Shown: positions 7,019 to 15,150, counted from the stretch's first letter. The stretch is 15,168 nucleotides of DNA from Acidimicrobiales bacterium (GCA_023264135.1 JALQSZ010000010.1:1-15168); one strand, 5' to 3'. Notes: generated by a model not told the origin, from the sequence alone. Made by a program: numbers and translations.

Positions 7019-8458
7019 CTAACCGGCAGAGAGACGATCAAAGCGCGTTGCACGCCGACGGTTTCGCGCAACGGTGACTCGACTCCAGACGACGGCAGAC
7101 AGACAGCACATTCCGAGTACCGGTAGTGAAATTCTGGGAAGCGGGAGGGTCGCACAGCGAGAAGCGACTTCCATGATCCACCACACTCCGATGCGAACAG
7201 GCATCTGAAGGACGACCGCAGGCCACCCGCCAAGTAGCCCCGCCAAAAGACCGACCGATGATCCCCACATCATCACCAACCCTGCAACAGGTTCGGCAAG
7301 AACGTTGGCGGGCAACGACGCGAGCGGCATCGGCCCGAAAACGGGAATCACGAACGGCGCGACGGCGATCTGTGCAGCGATGGTGATGCCGAGCACTTGT
7401 CGAAACCACTGTGGCCCAACGAGTCGCTTGGAGATTCGCTGCGCAAACAACGTGATCCCAATGGTGGCGGCGACCGACAGTCGAAAACCAAGAGACTCGA
7501 CAAGCAATGGATCAAGGAGAAGCAACACCCCGACAGCTAGTCCGAGTCGAGCTCTCGCCGCCACAGGTCGGCCGGTGCTCGCACCGGCAACGGCGATCAT
7601 TGCCATTGCCGTCGCTCGGAGAACTGACGGCTCAAAGCGAGTGATGCCGGCAAAGAGGACCAGCACGGCCAACAGAGCAACCGTGCGGGTTCTGCGACCC
7701 AACCTCGCTAGAAGCGGCGTCGCAACTGCGATCACGAACACCACGTTCTCTCCTGAAACGACGAGCAGGTGCGATAAGCCCGAGGCCTCGAAGTTGTTGA
7801 TCACGGCTTCATCACTTCCTTGGTCAGCCCCAATCACGAACCCCGCGTAGATCGGCCGTTGCTTTTCGGGAAGTGCATCCGCTCCCCGAAGGATGGTGCT
7901 GCGAACAACATTCACCGGAACGCGCCATGCGTCCGCCACCTTTGAAGGTGAAACCTCTGCAACAACGAGCGTCATTCGAAGGTGCCGCGCCACCACGCGA
8001 TCTGGATGAGTGAGAGGACGAAGACTCCCTCTCACAGAAAGATGCGAACCAGCAATCAATTTGCGCACCACTGCCGCTTGACGGCCAGACGTCGACAGTT
8101 GAAGTCGGCCCATCGAAGAGTCGACGTCGACCAGCACGCGACCAGGAACGAGGTTGGGATCGGAAACCATGGTGACCTCCCCCTCCCATTGTCGAGACGC
8201 GAGCGGTTGCAAACCTTCACGAGCCTGAAACGACATCACGGATGCAGCGAGGAACCCAGAGAGGAAAATGACACCTCGCTTACGAACCAACACACCAATC
8301 ACGATCGAGAGTGGTCCTAACGGCATCGGGAGTGCGAGCGGAAGAAGCGCACCAACCCAGCACGAACATGCGAAGAACACGGCGAAGTTGCGTTGCCAAA
8401 CGTGCTGAAGGCGTGCGTGACCTCGAGCAGGAGTTCGTAACGATTCGTTCGGAGGCAT
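7019..8458 (-). CDS. comEC: ComEC/Rec2-family DNA uptake channel protein, no metallo-beta-lactamase domain
   Basis: ComEC forms the inner-membrane channel that carries single-stranded DNA into naturally competent cells. The 479-aa product has two N-terminal hydrophobic segments (about 24-58 and 62-76), a soluble OB-like part (about 88-170), and the polytopic competence domain (about 200-460). Landmark motifs are FEASGLSHLLVVSG (223-236), GITRFEPSVLRA (271-282) and LGFRLSVAATIGI (323-335), all close to family patterns. The C-terminal metallo-beta-lactamase domain of full-length ComEC is absent: the protein ends in a basic tail and the next gene is folP-like. This resembles shorter actinobacterial ComECs. 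ATG at 8458 follows the comEA stop with no gap; the ribosome-binding site is weak, so coupling is likely. Confidence 0.92.
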   Translation of the reverse strand: MPPNESLRTPARGHARLQHVWQRNFAVFFACSCWVGALLPLALPMPLGPLSIVIGVLVRKRGVIFLSGFLAASVMSFQAREGLQPLASRQWEGEVTMVSDPNLVPGRVLVDVDSSMGRLQLSTSGRQAAVVRKLIAGSHLSVRGSLRPLTHPDRVVARHLRMTLVVAEVSPSKVADAWRVPVNVVRSTILRGADALPEKQRPIYAGFVIGADQGSDEAVINNFEASGLSHLLVVSGENVVFVIAVATPLLARLGRRTRTVALLAVLVLFAGITRFEPSVLRATAMAMIAVAGASTGRPVAARARLGLAVGVLLLLDPLLVESLGFRLSVAATIGITLFAQRISKRLVGPQWFRQVLGITIAAQIAVAPFVIPVFGPMPLASLPANVLAEPVAGLVMMWGSSVGLLAGLLGGWPAVVLQMPVRIGVWWIMEVASRCATLPLPRISLPVLGMCCLSAVVWSRVTVARNRRRATRFDRLSAG

Positions 8459-9214
8459 CTACCGAACAACGACACTTGCGCGAATACTGTCGAGCTTCGC
8501 CGCTCCAATTCCTTTCACCGTAAGAAGATCCTCCACCGATCGAAACCGTCCCAGTTGTGTTCGACGCTCGAGAATCGCTTTGGCTGTAGCGGGACCAACA
8601 CCACTCAATGCTTCGAGTTGTTCCAACGTCGCGGAGTTCAGATCGAGCGGACCAACGACAGAGCCGCTTGGCGAAGAACCGGCACCGCTTGAGCCGACCG
8701 CCCGAGGAACTTCGCCTCTGCGAGCGAACCACACTCGTTGACCGTCGGTCACTGGAGCGGCAAGGTTCACAAGTTCAAGATCAACGTCCTCGGCTGGTCC
8801 TCCAGCTCGTTCGAGAGCATCGACAACTCTTGAACCAAGCGACAATCGATACACCCCTGGTTGACGCACAGCTCCGCCAATATCGACAACAACGGTTGGG
8901 CCGGTCGTTGTCGTCGTCGCAACAGAAGACGGAGTGACCGGAACCGAAGCCGGCAGGGAGGCCTCTGGCTCAGAAGTTCGGATGACGAGAACAGCGCAAA
9001 CGAGCGCGATCAAGACGACGCCGGTTGCAACGATGACAACTCTTGCTGTGGAAGTTGCAGCGAGACCTTTGAACCTTCTACTGAAACGCACACCCACCGC
9101 TCGAACGACCGACGTGTCCGACCTGTGTGCACTCGATCGCAGCGAATCAAGCGCTCGTTGTGCAGCTTCGGAATCGCTGTGATCTCGTTGCTGATTCACG
9201 AGAGCTCTCTCCAC
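8459..9214 (-). CDS. comEA: ComEA-like competence DNA receptor (SLBB plus helix-hairpin-helix)
   Basis: ComEA is a membrane-anchored DNA-binding protein that captures incoming DNA outside the cytoplasmic membrane and passes it to ComEC. The 251-aa product has a charged cytoplasmic N-terminus, one transmembrane helix (about 58-78, VVIVATGVVLIALVCAVLVI), and a Thr/Pro/Ser-rich linker. An SLBB domain (about 106-165, DIGGAVRQPGVYRL) and a double helix-hairpin-helix domain (about 189-250) follow. The latter has LDLNSATLEQLEALSGVGPA and VKGIGAAKLDSI. The GTG at 9214 is used here; a second in-frame GTG at 9199 has GGAG 9 nt upstream and is equally possible. The 106 bp up to the thioredoxin gene hold a TAGGTT -10-like element (9251-9256, minus) and only weak hairpins, so a separate promoter is possible but unproven. 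Confidence 0.92.
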   Translation of the reverse strand: MERALVNQQRDHSDSEAAQRALDSLRSSAHRSDTSVVRAVGVRFSRRFKGLAATSTARVVIVATGVVLIALVCAVLVIRTSEPEASLPASVPVTPSSVATTTTTGPTVVVDIGGAVRQPGVYRLSLGSRVVDALERAGGPAEDVDLELVNLAAPVTDGQRVWFARRGEVPRAVGSSGAGSSPSGSVVGPLDLNSATLEQLEALSGVGPATAKAILERRTQLGRFRSVEDLLTVKGIGAAKLDSIRASVVVR

Positions 9215-9320
9215 GACGTGCCTGACAACGCAATGGAGGAAGGACGACAGAACCTAAAGCGAAACCCCAATGTTTGGAAGGGCCACTAGCCCCACATTTC
9301 AAACGACCGCGAAACGCTGG

Positions 9321-10031
9321 TTAGAAAAGCGTTGTCGTCAGTTTCTTTCGCCATACACCCGTACGCGGATCTTCGGGACCTAAAAGTTCGAGAAGATCGA
9401 TGAACTCTTGCCGAGCGTCGTCATCGCCCTTCACCTGGCTCAGAAGGTTTGCGAGACGTTCTTCGATCTGAACATCCGAACTCAAACCGGCACCACTTCG
9501 GACATAGGCCGCGATTCGACGCGTTTCCGCGGTCTCGGGAATCCGAGCAAGAAGTTCAAGCGCGTCGTCGCCCCGGTCCTCGCCGGCAAGCAACTCCGCA
9601 AGATCGATAATCACGTCGACATTGTCAGGCTCGAGCTCGAGAGCTTGCCGCAATGAAGCTTCATCGCCGTTTTCGCGAAGCAGATCGATCGCTGTCGGCT
9701 CAGTGGGTCCGATCAAACCATTCACAAACGCAACGATCTTCTCTTCAGGAAGAGCGCCGACGAATTGATCGACAATCTTTCCTCCGGCAATGGCGAAGAC
9801 CGCGGGAATGCTTTGCACCTTAAAGGCCTGGGACGCGGCCGGATTTTCGTCGACATTGATTTTGGCCAGTACGACCTGACCGTTGGTTGCCGCGACAGCG
9901 GCTTCAATCATCGGGCCGAGGGTCTTACATGGACCGCACCATGGTGCCCACAGATCGACAACCACGGGGGTCGTGAGCGAGCGGTTCAGAACCTCGGCTT
10001 CGAGGGTTTCGTCGGTTACGTCGATGATCAC
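9321..10031 (-). CDS. Thioredoxin-domain protein with C-terminal TPR-like region (CnoX/YbbN type)
   Basis: The product has a thioredoxin domain (about residues 1-108) with VVVDLWAPWCGPCKTLGP around 23-40, so the redox motif WCGPC is intact, and a cis-proline in SIPAVF (P76). About 125 further residues look helical and TPR-like (LRQALELEPDNVDVIIDLAELL, then LFxxLLxxDxR-type repeats). This layout is that of CnoX/YbbN, a cytosolic holdase and co-chaperone that also forms mixed disulfides. It keeps both active cysteines, unlike E. coli YbbN as I recall it. I chose GTG at 10031 (236 aa) because the product then starts VIIDVTDETL at the domain boundary and minus-strand TATCCT lies 7 nt before it, suggesting a leaderless message. 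An ATG at 10097 would add a 22-residue Arg-rich extension that looks untranslated. It is divergent from the phosphotransferase gene. Confidence 0.88.
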   Translation of the reverse strand: MIIDVTDETLEAEVLNRSLTTPVVVDLWAPWCGPCKTLGPMIEAAVAATNGQVVLAKINVDENPAASQAFKVQSIPAVFAIAGGKIVDQFVGALPEEKIVAFVNGLIGPTEPTAIDLLRENGDEASLRQALELEPDNVDVIIDLAELLAGEDRGDDALELLARIPETAETRRIAAYVRSGAGLSSDVQIEERLANLLSQVKGDDDARQEFIDLLELLGPEDPRTGVWRKKLTTTLF

Positions 10032-10038
10032 GAGGGCA

Positions 10039-10044
10039 AGGATA
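10039..10044 (-). promoter_or_regulatory. Predicted -10 element for a leaderless thioredoxin-TPR transcript
   Basis: Minus-strand TATCCT matches TANNNT, and the GTG start codon begins 7 nt downstream. There is no Shine-Dalgarno sequence before that GTG. The -35 region is GC-rich and not recognisable. Confidence 0.5.
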
Positions 10045-10106
10045 CGGGCAGAGCGGGCGAAGCGGGGCGGGCGCTCGCACCGATAGCGTGTCTGCATCCC
10101 GAAACC

Positions 10107-10110
10107 GGAG
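10107..10110 (+). promoter_or_regulatory. Shine-Dalgarno site that decides the phosphotransferase start
   Basis: GGAG sits 5 nt before the GTG at 10116. It marks that codon as the start within a frame that stays open for another 351 bp upstream. Confidence 0.6.
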
Positions 10111-10115
10111 CAGAC

Positions 10116-11168
10116 GTGACTTCTTCAAGCGATGTCGCAGGCATCCACGCCGCGAACCTCACCAACTGGATGCGTGAACGAGTCCCCGATCTCGTCGAAC
10201 CGCTCACCTTCGAGCTCATCACCGGCGGACTCTCGAATCTTACCTACAACGTTTCCGATGCGGCCGGTCGACGTTGGGTGCTTCGGCGTCCTCCGCTTGG
10301 TCATGTCCTTGCGACTGCGCACGATATGGGTCGAGAAGTTCGGATCATCACCGCCCTTCGCAACACGACCGTTCCGGTTGCTCCTGTCGTTGGCTATTGC
10401 GACGACGTCGACGTCAACGACGCGCCGTTCTATGTCATGGACTTTGTCGATGGCGTGATCGCCCGGAATGCTGAATCGGGCGCAGCGCTGAGCGTTACTG
10501 CCCGATCGAATGCGGGTAATTCGCTCATCGATGTTCTTTCCACGATTCATGGTGTCGATGTCGATGCGATCGACTTGGGCGATCTCGGACGCAAGGAGTC
10601 CTATGTCGAACGCCAGCTCTCGCGTTGGCAACGTCAATGGGAAGCAACGAAAGACGTTGACGTTCCGGAAATGACGGAATTGCACCAACGCCTTTCCGAA
10701 GCAATTCCCGAACAGGGCCCCGCAACCATCGTTCACGGCGATTACCGACTCGATAACTGCATCGTCGATAACGACGGCAATGTCATCGCCGTTCTCGACT
10801 GGGAACTGTGCACTCTTGGCGACCCTATGGCTGACCTCGGATTCATGTTCGTCTATTGGGCCGAATCCACCGACTCGTTTGTCGTGATCGACGGCTCTGC
10901 TACTGCCCTCGAAGGATTTCCGACACGAGACGAACTACTTTCCCGCTACCAAAAGCGCACCAATCGCGATGTGAGCCAGATCGGTTACTACGTCGCACTG
11001 GGCTACTGGAAGCTCGCCTGCATTTTGCAAGGTGTTCTCGTTCGCTACCGTTCCGGTGCCATGGGAGACCAAACCACCGACGCCGAATCCGGAGCAACGC
11101 CTGTCCAACGACTCGCAACTGCCGGGCTCGCCGCGCTCGATGGGCAGATCGGCGGAACGCATGGCTGA
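10116..11168 (+). CDS. APH-fold phosphotransferase family protein (ACAD10/FadE36 type)
   Basis: The 350-aa product belongs to the aminoglycoside phosphotransferase-like kinase fold, in the subgroup that resembles the N-terminal part of ACAD10/ACAD11. In that animal group a hydroxyacyl-CoA kinase-type role is reported; the substrate here is unknown. Visible motifs are GGLSNLTYNV (37-46, nucleotide loop), WVLRRPP (54-60), REVRIITAL (73-81), APFYVMDFVDGV (103-114), the catalytic loop HGDYRLDN (207-214), and the metal-binding LDWELCTLGDPMADLG (227-242). GTG at 10116 is chosen because GGAG (10107-10110) lies 5 nt upstream; the frame is open far upstream across the divergent thioredoxin gene, but that part is shadow. 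It overlaps the PAC2-family gene by 8 bp, so the two are probably co-translated. It is unlikely to be an antibiotic-resistance enzyme. Confidence 0.9.
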   Translation: MTSSSDVAGIHAANLTNWMRERVPDLVEPLTFELITGGLSNLTYNVSDAAGRRWVLRRPPLGHVLATAHDMGREVRIITALRNTTVPVAPVVGYCDDVDVNDAPFYVMDFVDGVIARNAESGAALSVTARSNAGNSLIDVLSTIHGVDVDAIDLGDLGRKESYVERQLSRWQRQWEATKDVDVPEMTELHQRLSEAIPEQGPATIVHGDYRLDNCIVDNDGNVIAVLDWELCTLGDPMADLGFMFVYWAESTDSFVVIDGSATALEGFPTRDELLSRYQKRTNRDVSQIGYYVALGYWKLACILQGVLVRYRSGAMGDQTTDAESGATPVQRLATAGLAALDGQIGGTHG

Positions 11169-12015
11169 CTTATATGAGTTGATCGAAAGCCCCGAACTCG
11201 ATGCACCCACGTTGTTGTTGGGTCTCGACGGCTGGATCGATGCCGGACTCGCCGCTACCAACGCGTTCGGAACGTTGCTTGAAGACCTCGAAACCGTCAC
11301 TGTTGCCCGCTTCGACGCCGACGCACTCATCGATCACCGATCACGTCGCCCAACGATGCATCTTCTCGACGGAATCAACACCGGGCTCACCTGGCCCACT
11401 ATCGAACTTCAAGCGGGCTTCGATGCTGAAGGCGCGTCAGTGCTGTTTCTTGTTGGAGCTGAACCTGATCACCGATGGATGGCATTTTCCGAGGCCGTTG
11501 TCGATCTCGCGCACCACTTTGGAACCTCTGCCGTCTTCGGACTCGGCGCTTACCCCGCCCCTGTCCCCCACACGCGTCCAACGCAGCTCGTCACAACGGG
11601 AACCAATGCGGAGATGGCACAGCGTGTGGGAAGCGTGAGCGGTCGTATTGATGTTCCAGCGGGCATCAACGCGTCGATCGAACTGGCTTGTGCCGCCGCT
11701 GGACTCCAGGCCACCGGCTTATGGGCCCAGATTCCGCACTACGCCGCGGGCATGCCTTACCCCGCCGGAGCCCTTGCGCTCATCGAAGGACTCCGCACCG
11801 TTGCTGGGCTCAATTTTGCTCTCGGTTCACTCGTCGAAGATGCCCGCACAACCCGTGAACGACTCGACGAACTTGTCGCCAATAGCGATGAACACATCGA
11901 GATGGTCCGACAACTCGAAGCGCAAGCGGACACCGAAGCGATCATCGAAGATCCACTTCCGATGGGAGACGACCTCATGGCTGAGTTAGAGCAGTTCCTG
12001 CGCGAGCAGGACTAA
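11161..12015 (+). CDS. PAC2-family protein
   Basis: The 284-aa product belongs to the PAC2 family, related to eukaryotic and archaeal proteasome assembly chaperones and widespread in actinobacteria. Its biochemical role in bacteria is not established. Family-like features are LLLGLDGWIDAGLAATNAF near the N-terminus (about 18-36), LFLVGAEPDHRW in the middle, GLGAYPAPVPHTRP and LWAQIPHYAAGMPYPAGALAL. The C-terminus (about 235-284) is acidic and probably helical. ATG at 11161 has GGCGGA 4 nt upstream and overlaps the preceding phosphotransferase stop by 8 bp, so the pair forms a two-gene operon. The gene converges with leuS, with only 14 bp between stops and no clear terminator in the gap. Earlier in-frame starts would lie deep inside the upstream gene. 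Confidence 0.88.
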   Translation: MADLYELIESPELDAPTLLLGLDGWIDAGLAATNAFGTLLEDLETVTVARFDADALIDHRSRRPTMHLLDGINTGLTWPTIELQAGFDAEGASVLFLVGAEPDHRWMAFSEAVVDLAHHFGTSAVFGLGAYPAPVPHTRPTQLVTTGTNAEMAQRVGSVSGRIDVPAGINASIELACAAAGLQATGLWAQIPHYAAGMPYPAGALALIEGLRTVAGLNFALGSLVEDARTTRERLDELVANSDEHIEMVRQLEAQADTEAIIEDPLPMGDDLMAELEQFLREQD

Positions 12016-12029
12016 CGACGAAGTTTCGG

Positions 12030-14501
12030 TTAACCGGCGACGAGATTGATCAAGGTCGGCGGTTTACAGATCACCTTCCGAGGTGGCTTCCCGCCAAGAT
12101 GGGCCTGAACGTTCTCGCTCGCAAGTGCGAGTGCCTCGGCAGTCGCGGCATCTGTTCCTGATGGCACTTCAATGCGATCACGAACTTTGCCGTTCACCTG
12201 CACCACCATTGTCACGGTTTCAACAGCGAGCATCGCTTCGTCAGCAATGGGCCACGACTGACGATGGATATCGTCACCATGACGTCGTTCGCGCAGTTCG
12301 GCGGTGACGTGCGGAGCCATCGGTGCCATCAAGAGCAACAGTGTGTCGATCGCAAGATCGAGGGTTGCCGTGCGAGGTCCATCATCGTTCTTGACGTACT
12401 TATAGAGCTCGTTTGTGAACTCCATGAATGCAGCGACGGCAGTGTTGTACGCCCAACGTTCGTAATCGTCGGTCACCTTCACGATGAGTCGGTTCGTGCG
12501 TCGCTCAAGTTCAAGATCGACGTCGGTTGCCGCGCGATCGACCGACGCGACTCCAACATCGCCGAGAGCAATTCGCCAGACGCGATGCAGGAATCGAGAG
12601 CAACCCTCGATACCGACACCTTCCCAGTCGACATCGTCTTGAGGAGGTCCGACAAAAAGATGCGCCAGACGAAGTGCGTCAGCGCCCTCGGTGTCGAGAA
12701 TTTCCTCAGGAGCGACAAGGTTGCCCTTCGACTTCGACATCTTGTCGCCGTCGAGTCGGATCATTCCCTGCGTAAAGAGACGTGTGAATGGTTCACGAAG
12801 GTTGGCCGGCGCAACACCAAGATCAGAAAGAGCCTTCGTAAAGAATCTCGCGTACATCAAATGCAAAATCGCGTGCTCAACTCCGCCGATGTACTGATCG
12901 ACTGGCATCCACGCGTTGACCGCTTCGGTTGAAAACGGTTCGGCGTCGTTCCACGGATCACAGAATCGCAAGTAGTACCAGGATGAATCGACGAAGGTAT
13001 CCATCGTGTCGGTCTCGCGATGCGCGGGCCCACCACAATTCGGACATGTTGTTTCAAAGAACCCCGCGTGCAATCGCAACGGCGATTCACCGGTGGGAAG
13101 GAATTCAACGTCGTCGGGAGCAAGAACGGGAAGATCAGTTTCAGGAACAGGAACCATTCCGCATGCATCGCAATTGATGATCGGAATCGGACAGCCCCAA
13201 AACCGCTGACGACTCACAAGCCAATCGCGCAAGCGGAAATTGATTGTTCCTGCGCCAAGACCCTCGCGCTCAAGGAAGGCAATCGATGCAGCGATGGCTT
13301 CTTGTTTGCCCATCCCATTGAGGAATCCACTGTTGATGTGCACGCCGTCGCCCGTAAACGCTTCACCGTCGAAGTCCGCTGGGGGCTCGATCGTGCGAAC
13401 GATCGGGAGGCCATGGGCCTTCGCGAAATCCCAGTCGCGCTGATCTTCGGCCGGCACCGCCATGATTGCGCCAGTGCCGTAGCCCATGAGGACATAGTCA
13501 GCGAGATACAGCGGCACCGGTTGATTCGTAAACGGGTTCAGAACATACGAGCCAGTGAAGACACCTCGTTTGTCGAGAGAGCCCTCCGACGACATCCGTT
13601 CAACATCACTCGCCTTGCGAGCGGTGGCGACAAACGCATCGACTTCAGCACGTCGTTCCTCGGTGACAACAGAGGCAACCAATGGATGTTCTGGCGCCAT
13701 GACCGAATAGGTCATACCGAAACTCGTATCGGGTCGAGTGGTAAACACCGTGATCGATGTTCCGTCGGAACGCGGAACGCCCGCCTCGTCGACAACCGCC
13801 ATTGAGAATTCAGCGCCTTCGGAACGACCAATCCAGTTGCGCTGCATGATCTTGACCCGCTCGGGCCAATCAAGATCATCGAGATCATCGAGAAGCTGTT
13901 GCGCGTAGTCGGTGATCTTCAGAAACCACTGCGGGATTTCGCGCTTTTCAACAACATCTCCCGAACGATCGCAGGTGCCATCGGCATTCACCTGTTCATT
14001 TGCGAGAACGGTCTGACAACCAGGGCACCAGTTGACCGGCGCATTCCGGCGATAGGCAAGACCCGCTTCGAGGAACTTCAAGAAGATCCACTGTGTCCAC
14101 TTCTGGTACTCGGCAGAGTGACTCGTGACCTGTCGACGCCAGTCGTACACCGCGCCGATTCGAAGGATTGAACTGCGCAACATTTCGATGCGCTCATCGG
14201 TGAACTCGCGTGGGTGACGACCGGTTTTGATCGCAGCGTTCTCCGCGGGCAGACCAAAACTGTCGAAACCCATCGGCGAAAGAACGGCGTAGCCATTCAT
14301 CGTGCGATAGCGGACGATGAGATCACCGAAGGTGTAATTCCGAACGTGACCCATATGCGCCGCACCGCTCGGGTACGGGTACATGCACAACGTGTACCAA
14401 TGCGGCCGAGGGTCGTTGTTGTCGACGTTGTAGAAGCCGTCGGTGGCCCAACGCTCCTGCCACTTCGCCTCGAGAACTGGGGGTTCGTAGCCGTCAACCA
14501 T
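12030..14501 (-). CDS. leuS: Leucyl-tRNA synthetase, class I
   Basis: LeuRS charges tRNA-Leu with leucine and edits mischarged products. From ATG at 14501 it has 823 aa, a normal bacterial length. The catalytic Rossmann domain has the HIGH motif as HMGH (49-52) and the KMSKS loop (587-591). The CP1 editing domain (about 225-420) includes [17 protein letters not shown] and [16 protein letters not shown]; the residue before the conserved Asp is Glu where the enzymes I remember best have His. Cysteine pairs occur at 159/162, 444/447 and 486/489. The anticodon-binding and C-terminal domains end with [14 protein letters not shown] and [13 protein letters not shown]. No Shine-Dalgarno site precedes the ATG, but minus-strand TACCAT lies 8 nt before it, which suggests a leaderless message; an upstream start at 14564 would add 21 unconserved residues. 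It appears monocistronic. Confidence 0.96.
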   Translation of the reverse strand: MVDGYEPPVLEAKWQERWATDGFYNVDNNDPRPHWYTLCMYPYPSGAAHMGHVRNYTFGDLIVRYRTMNGYAVLSPMGFDSFGLPAENAAIKTGRHPREFTDERIEMLRSSILRIGAVYDWRRQVTSHSAEYQKWTQWIFLKFLEAGLAYRRNAPVNWCPGCQTVLANEQVNADGTCDRSGDVVEKREIPQWFLKITDYAQQLLDDLDDLDWPERVKIMQRNWIGRSEGAEFSMAVVDEAGVPRSDGTSITVFTTRPDTSFGMTYSVMAPEHPLVASVVTEERRAEVDAFVATARKASDVERMSSEGSLDKRGVFTGSYVLNPFTNQPVPLYLADYVLMGYGTGAIMAVPAEDQRDWDFAKAHGLPIVRTIEPPADFDGEAFTGDGVHINSGFLNGMGKQEAIAASIAFLEREGLGAGTINFRLRDWLVSRQRFWGCPIPIINCDACGMVPVPETDLPVLAPDDVEFLPTGESPLRLHAGFFETTCPNCGGPAHRETDTMDTFVDSSWYYLRFCDPWNDAEPFSTEAVNAWMPVDQYIGGVEHAILHLMYARFFTKALSDLGVAPANLREPFTRLFTQGMIRLDGDKMSKSKGNLVAPEEILDTEGADALRLAHLFVGPPQDDVDWEGVGIEGCSRFLHRVWRIALGDVGVASVDRAATDVDLELERRTNRLIVKVTDDYERWAYNTAVAAFMEFTNELYKYVKNDDGPRTATLDLAIDTLLLLMAPMAPHVTAELRERRHGDDIHRQSWPIADEAMLAVETVTMVVQVNGKVRDRIEVPSGTDAATAEALALASENVQAHLGGKPPRKVICKPPTLINLVAG

Positions 14502-14509
14502 GAAGGCGG

Positions 14510-14515
14510 ATGGTA
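14510..14515 (-). promoter_or_regulatory. Predicted -10 element for a leaderless leuS transcript
   Basis: Minus-strand TACCAT fits TANNNT and ends 8 nt before the leuS ATG at 14501. The stretch between is pyrimidine-rich with no ribosome-binding site. No convincing -35 is seen. No T-box leader or leucine-rich leader peptide is apparent in the 134 bp up to the tRNA gene. Confidence 0.45.
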
Positions 14516-14595
14516 GGCGACAACGCGCCCAATCCTTTCCACCGCGACTTGTCGCGACGACCACCGTTGCCCATCGTTCAGCGGCCTCGGCGATT

Positions 14596-14623
14596 TTGCG
14601 GGTTACCCCACTGCCGGTACAGT
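14596..14623 (+). promoter_or_regulatory. Predicted promoter of tRNA-Ala
   Basis: TTGCGG (14596-14601) and TACAGT (14618-14623) are separated by 16 bp. Transcription would start about 14630, leaving a 5' leader of about 6 nt for RNase P removal before the tRNA at 14636. Confidence 0.55.
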
Positions 14624-14635
14624 TCGGGGTCCTTC

Positions 14636-14708
14636 GGGGCTATAGCTCAGTTGGTAGAGCGCTTCCATGGCATGGAAGAGGTCAGGGGTTCAATTCCCCT
14701 TAGCTCCA
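14636..14708 (+). tRNA. tRNA-Ala, anticodon GGC
   Basis: A complete 73-nt cloverleaf can be drawn. The acceptor strands GGGGCTA and TAGCTCC pair over 7 bp, including the G3-U70 wobble that is the main alanine identity signal. The anticodon stem CTTCC/GGAAG encloses ATGGCAT, giving anticodon GGC, which reads GCC (and GCU by wobble). The T arm AGGGGTTCAATTCCCCT has the usual TTC. The discriminator base is A. The 3' CCA is not encoded (CT follows), so it must be added after transcription. It has its own promoter and terminator. Confidence 0.97.
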
Positions 14709-14721
14709 CTCCGAACAACAA

Positions 14722-14758
14722 ATGCCCGTGACATTTCGTCACGGGCATGTTCGTTTTT
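14722..14758. terminator. Intrinsic terminator between tRNA-Ala and rsfS, probably bidirectional
   Basis: A perfect 11-bp stem, ATGCCCGTGAC (14722-14732) and GTCACGGGCAT (14738-14748), with loop ATTTC is followed on the plus strand by GTTCGTTTTT, 14 nt after the end of the tRNA. On the minus strand the same stem is followed by TTTGTTGTT, so it can also stop rsfS transcription, whose stop codon is 37 bp away. Confidence 0.88.
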
Positions 14759-14784
14759 CCACGCACCTAAGCGCCCAGAAACGT

Positions 14785-15150
14785 TTACGGAGCGTCGGTC
14801 TGCCATTCGAGAACGGGGACATCGCGCCACAGACGTTCGAGATCGTAAAACGCGCGGGTTTCGTCGTCGAAGATGTGCACGATGACATCGCCGTAGTCGA
14901 CGAGAACCCACGTTCCGTCGTCGAGGCCTTCAATGCGAACGGGCTTTGGCCCGCCAGCGAGGAAAACGTCTTCTTCGATCGCTTCAGCGATTGCCCGCAC
15001 CTGACGATTGCTCGTACCTGAAGTGATCACGAACCACCCGGTAATGGAAAGGACCTCGCCGACATCGAGAATCACCGTTTCGGCATCGGTCTTCCGTGCC
15101 GCTGCCCGCGCTGCCTCGAGATGAAGTTGGAACTCGTCGGTCGTTGTCAC
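14785..15150 (-). CDS. rsfS: Ribosomal silencing factor RsfS (YbeB/Iojap family)
   Basis: RsfS binds ribosomal protein uL14 on the 50S subunit and blocks joining with 30S, lowering translation under nutrient limitation. The 121-aa product has the family length and the core pattern AETVILDVGEVLSITGWFVITSGTS in outline (about 23-47), RQVRAIAEAIEE (49-60), WVLVDYGDVIVHIFDDETRAFYDLERLW (about 81-108), and the aromatic C-terminal end. The start is GTG at 15150. It begins GTGA, so a gene upstream could stop at TGA 15149-15147; the reading frame visible for that ends with STTVRK. NadD is the usual neighbour, but six residues cannot identify it. Downstream lies a shared terminator with the tRNA. Confidence 0.94.
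   Translation of the reverse strand: MTTTDEFQLHLEAARAAARKTDAETVILDVGEVLSITGWFVITSGTSNRQVRAIAEAIEEDVFLAGGPKPVRIEGLDDGTWVLVDYGDVIVHIFDDETRAFYDLERLWRDVPVLEWQTDAP

Noticed and set aside
9200..9209. GAGAGCTCTC perfect palindrome near the comEA start
   Set aside because: It lies at the start of the comEA frame and contains the possible ribosome-binding site for the second GTG. At 10 bp it is too short to claim as an operator.
9271..9305. Weak inverted repeat GTTTG...GGGC-N5-GCCC...CAAAC after the thioredoxin gene as a terminator
   Set aside because: The stem is short with a large asymmetric internal loop, and no T-run follows on the minus strand. It is not good enough to call.
9765..10115. Upstream in-frame extension of the phosphotransferase
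   Set aside because: It runs through the divergent thioredoxin gene. The Shine-Dalgarno site at 10107-10110 and the start of the conserved domain place the true start at 10116.
11032..11160. Upstream in-frame extension of the PAC2-family protein
   Set aside because: It lies inside the conserved C-terminal region of the phosphotransferase. ATG at 11161 with GGCGGA just upstream gives the normal family start.
10116..11168. Aminoglycoside resistance gene
   Set aside because: The APH fold is shared, but VLRRPP and LDWELCTLGDPMADLG place it with the ACAD10/FadE36-like subgroup in a housekeeping context.
13450..13470. His-to-Glu difference in the LeuRS editing-domain motif [10 protein letters not shown]
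   Set aside because: I noted it as possible loss of editing, but the key Asp is present and, as I recall, Gln or Glu occurs at this place in other actinobacterial enzymes. It is probably lineage variation.
13020..13805. Plus-strand open frame (261 codons) opposite leuS, with a second of 222 codons at 12264-12932
   Set aside because: Both are complementary to the catalytic and editing parts of leuS, have no plausible start signals, and encode no recognised motif. They are shadow frames.
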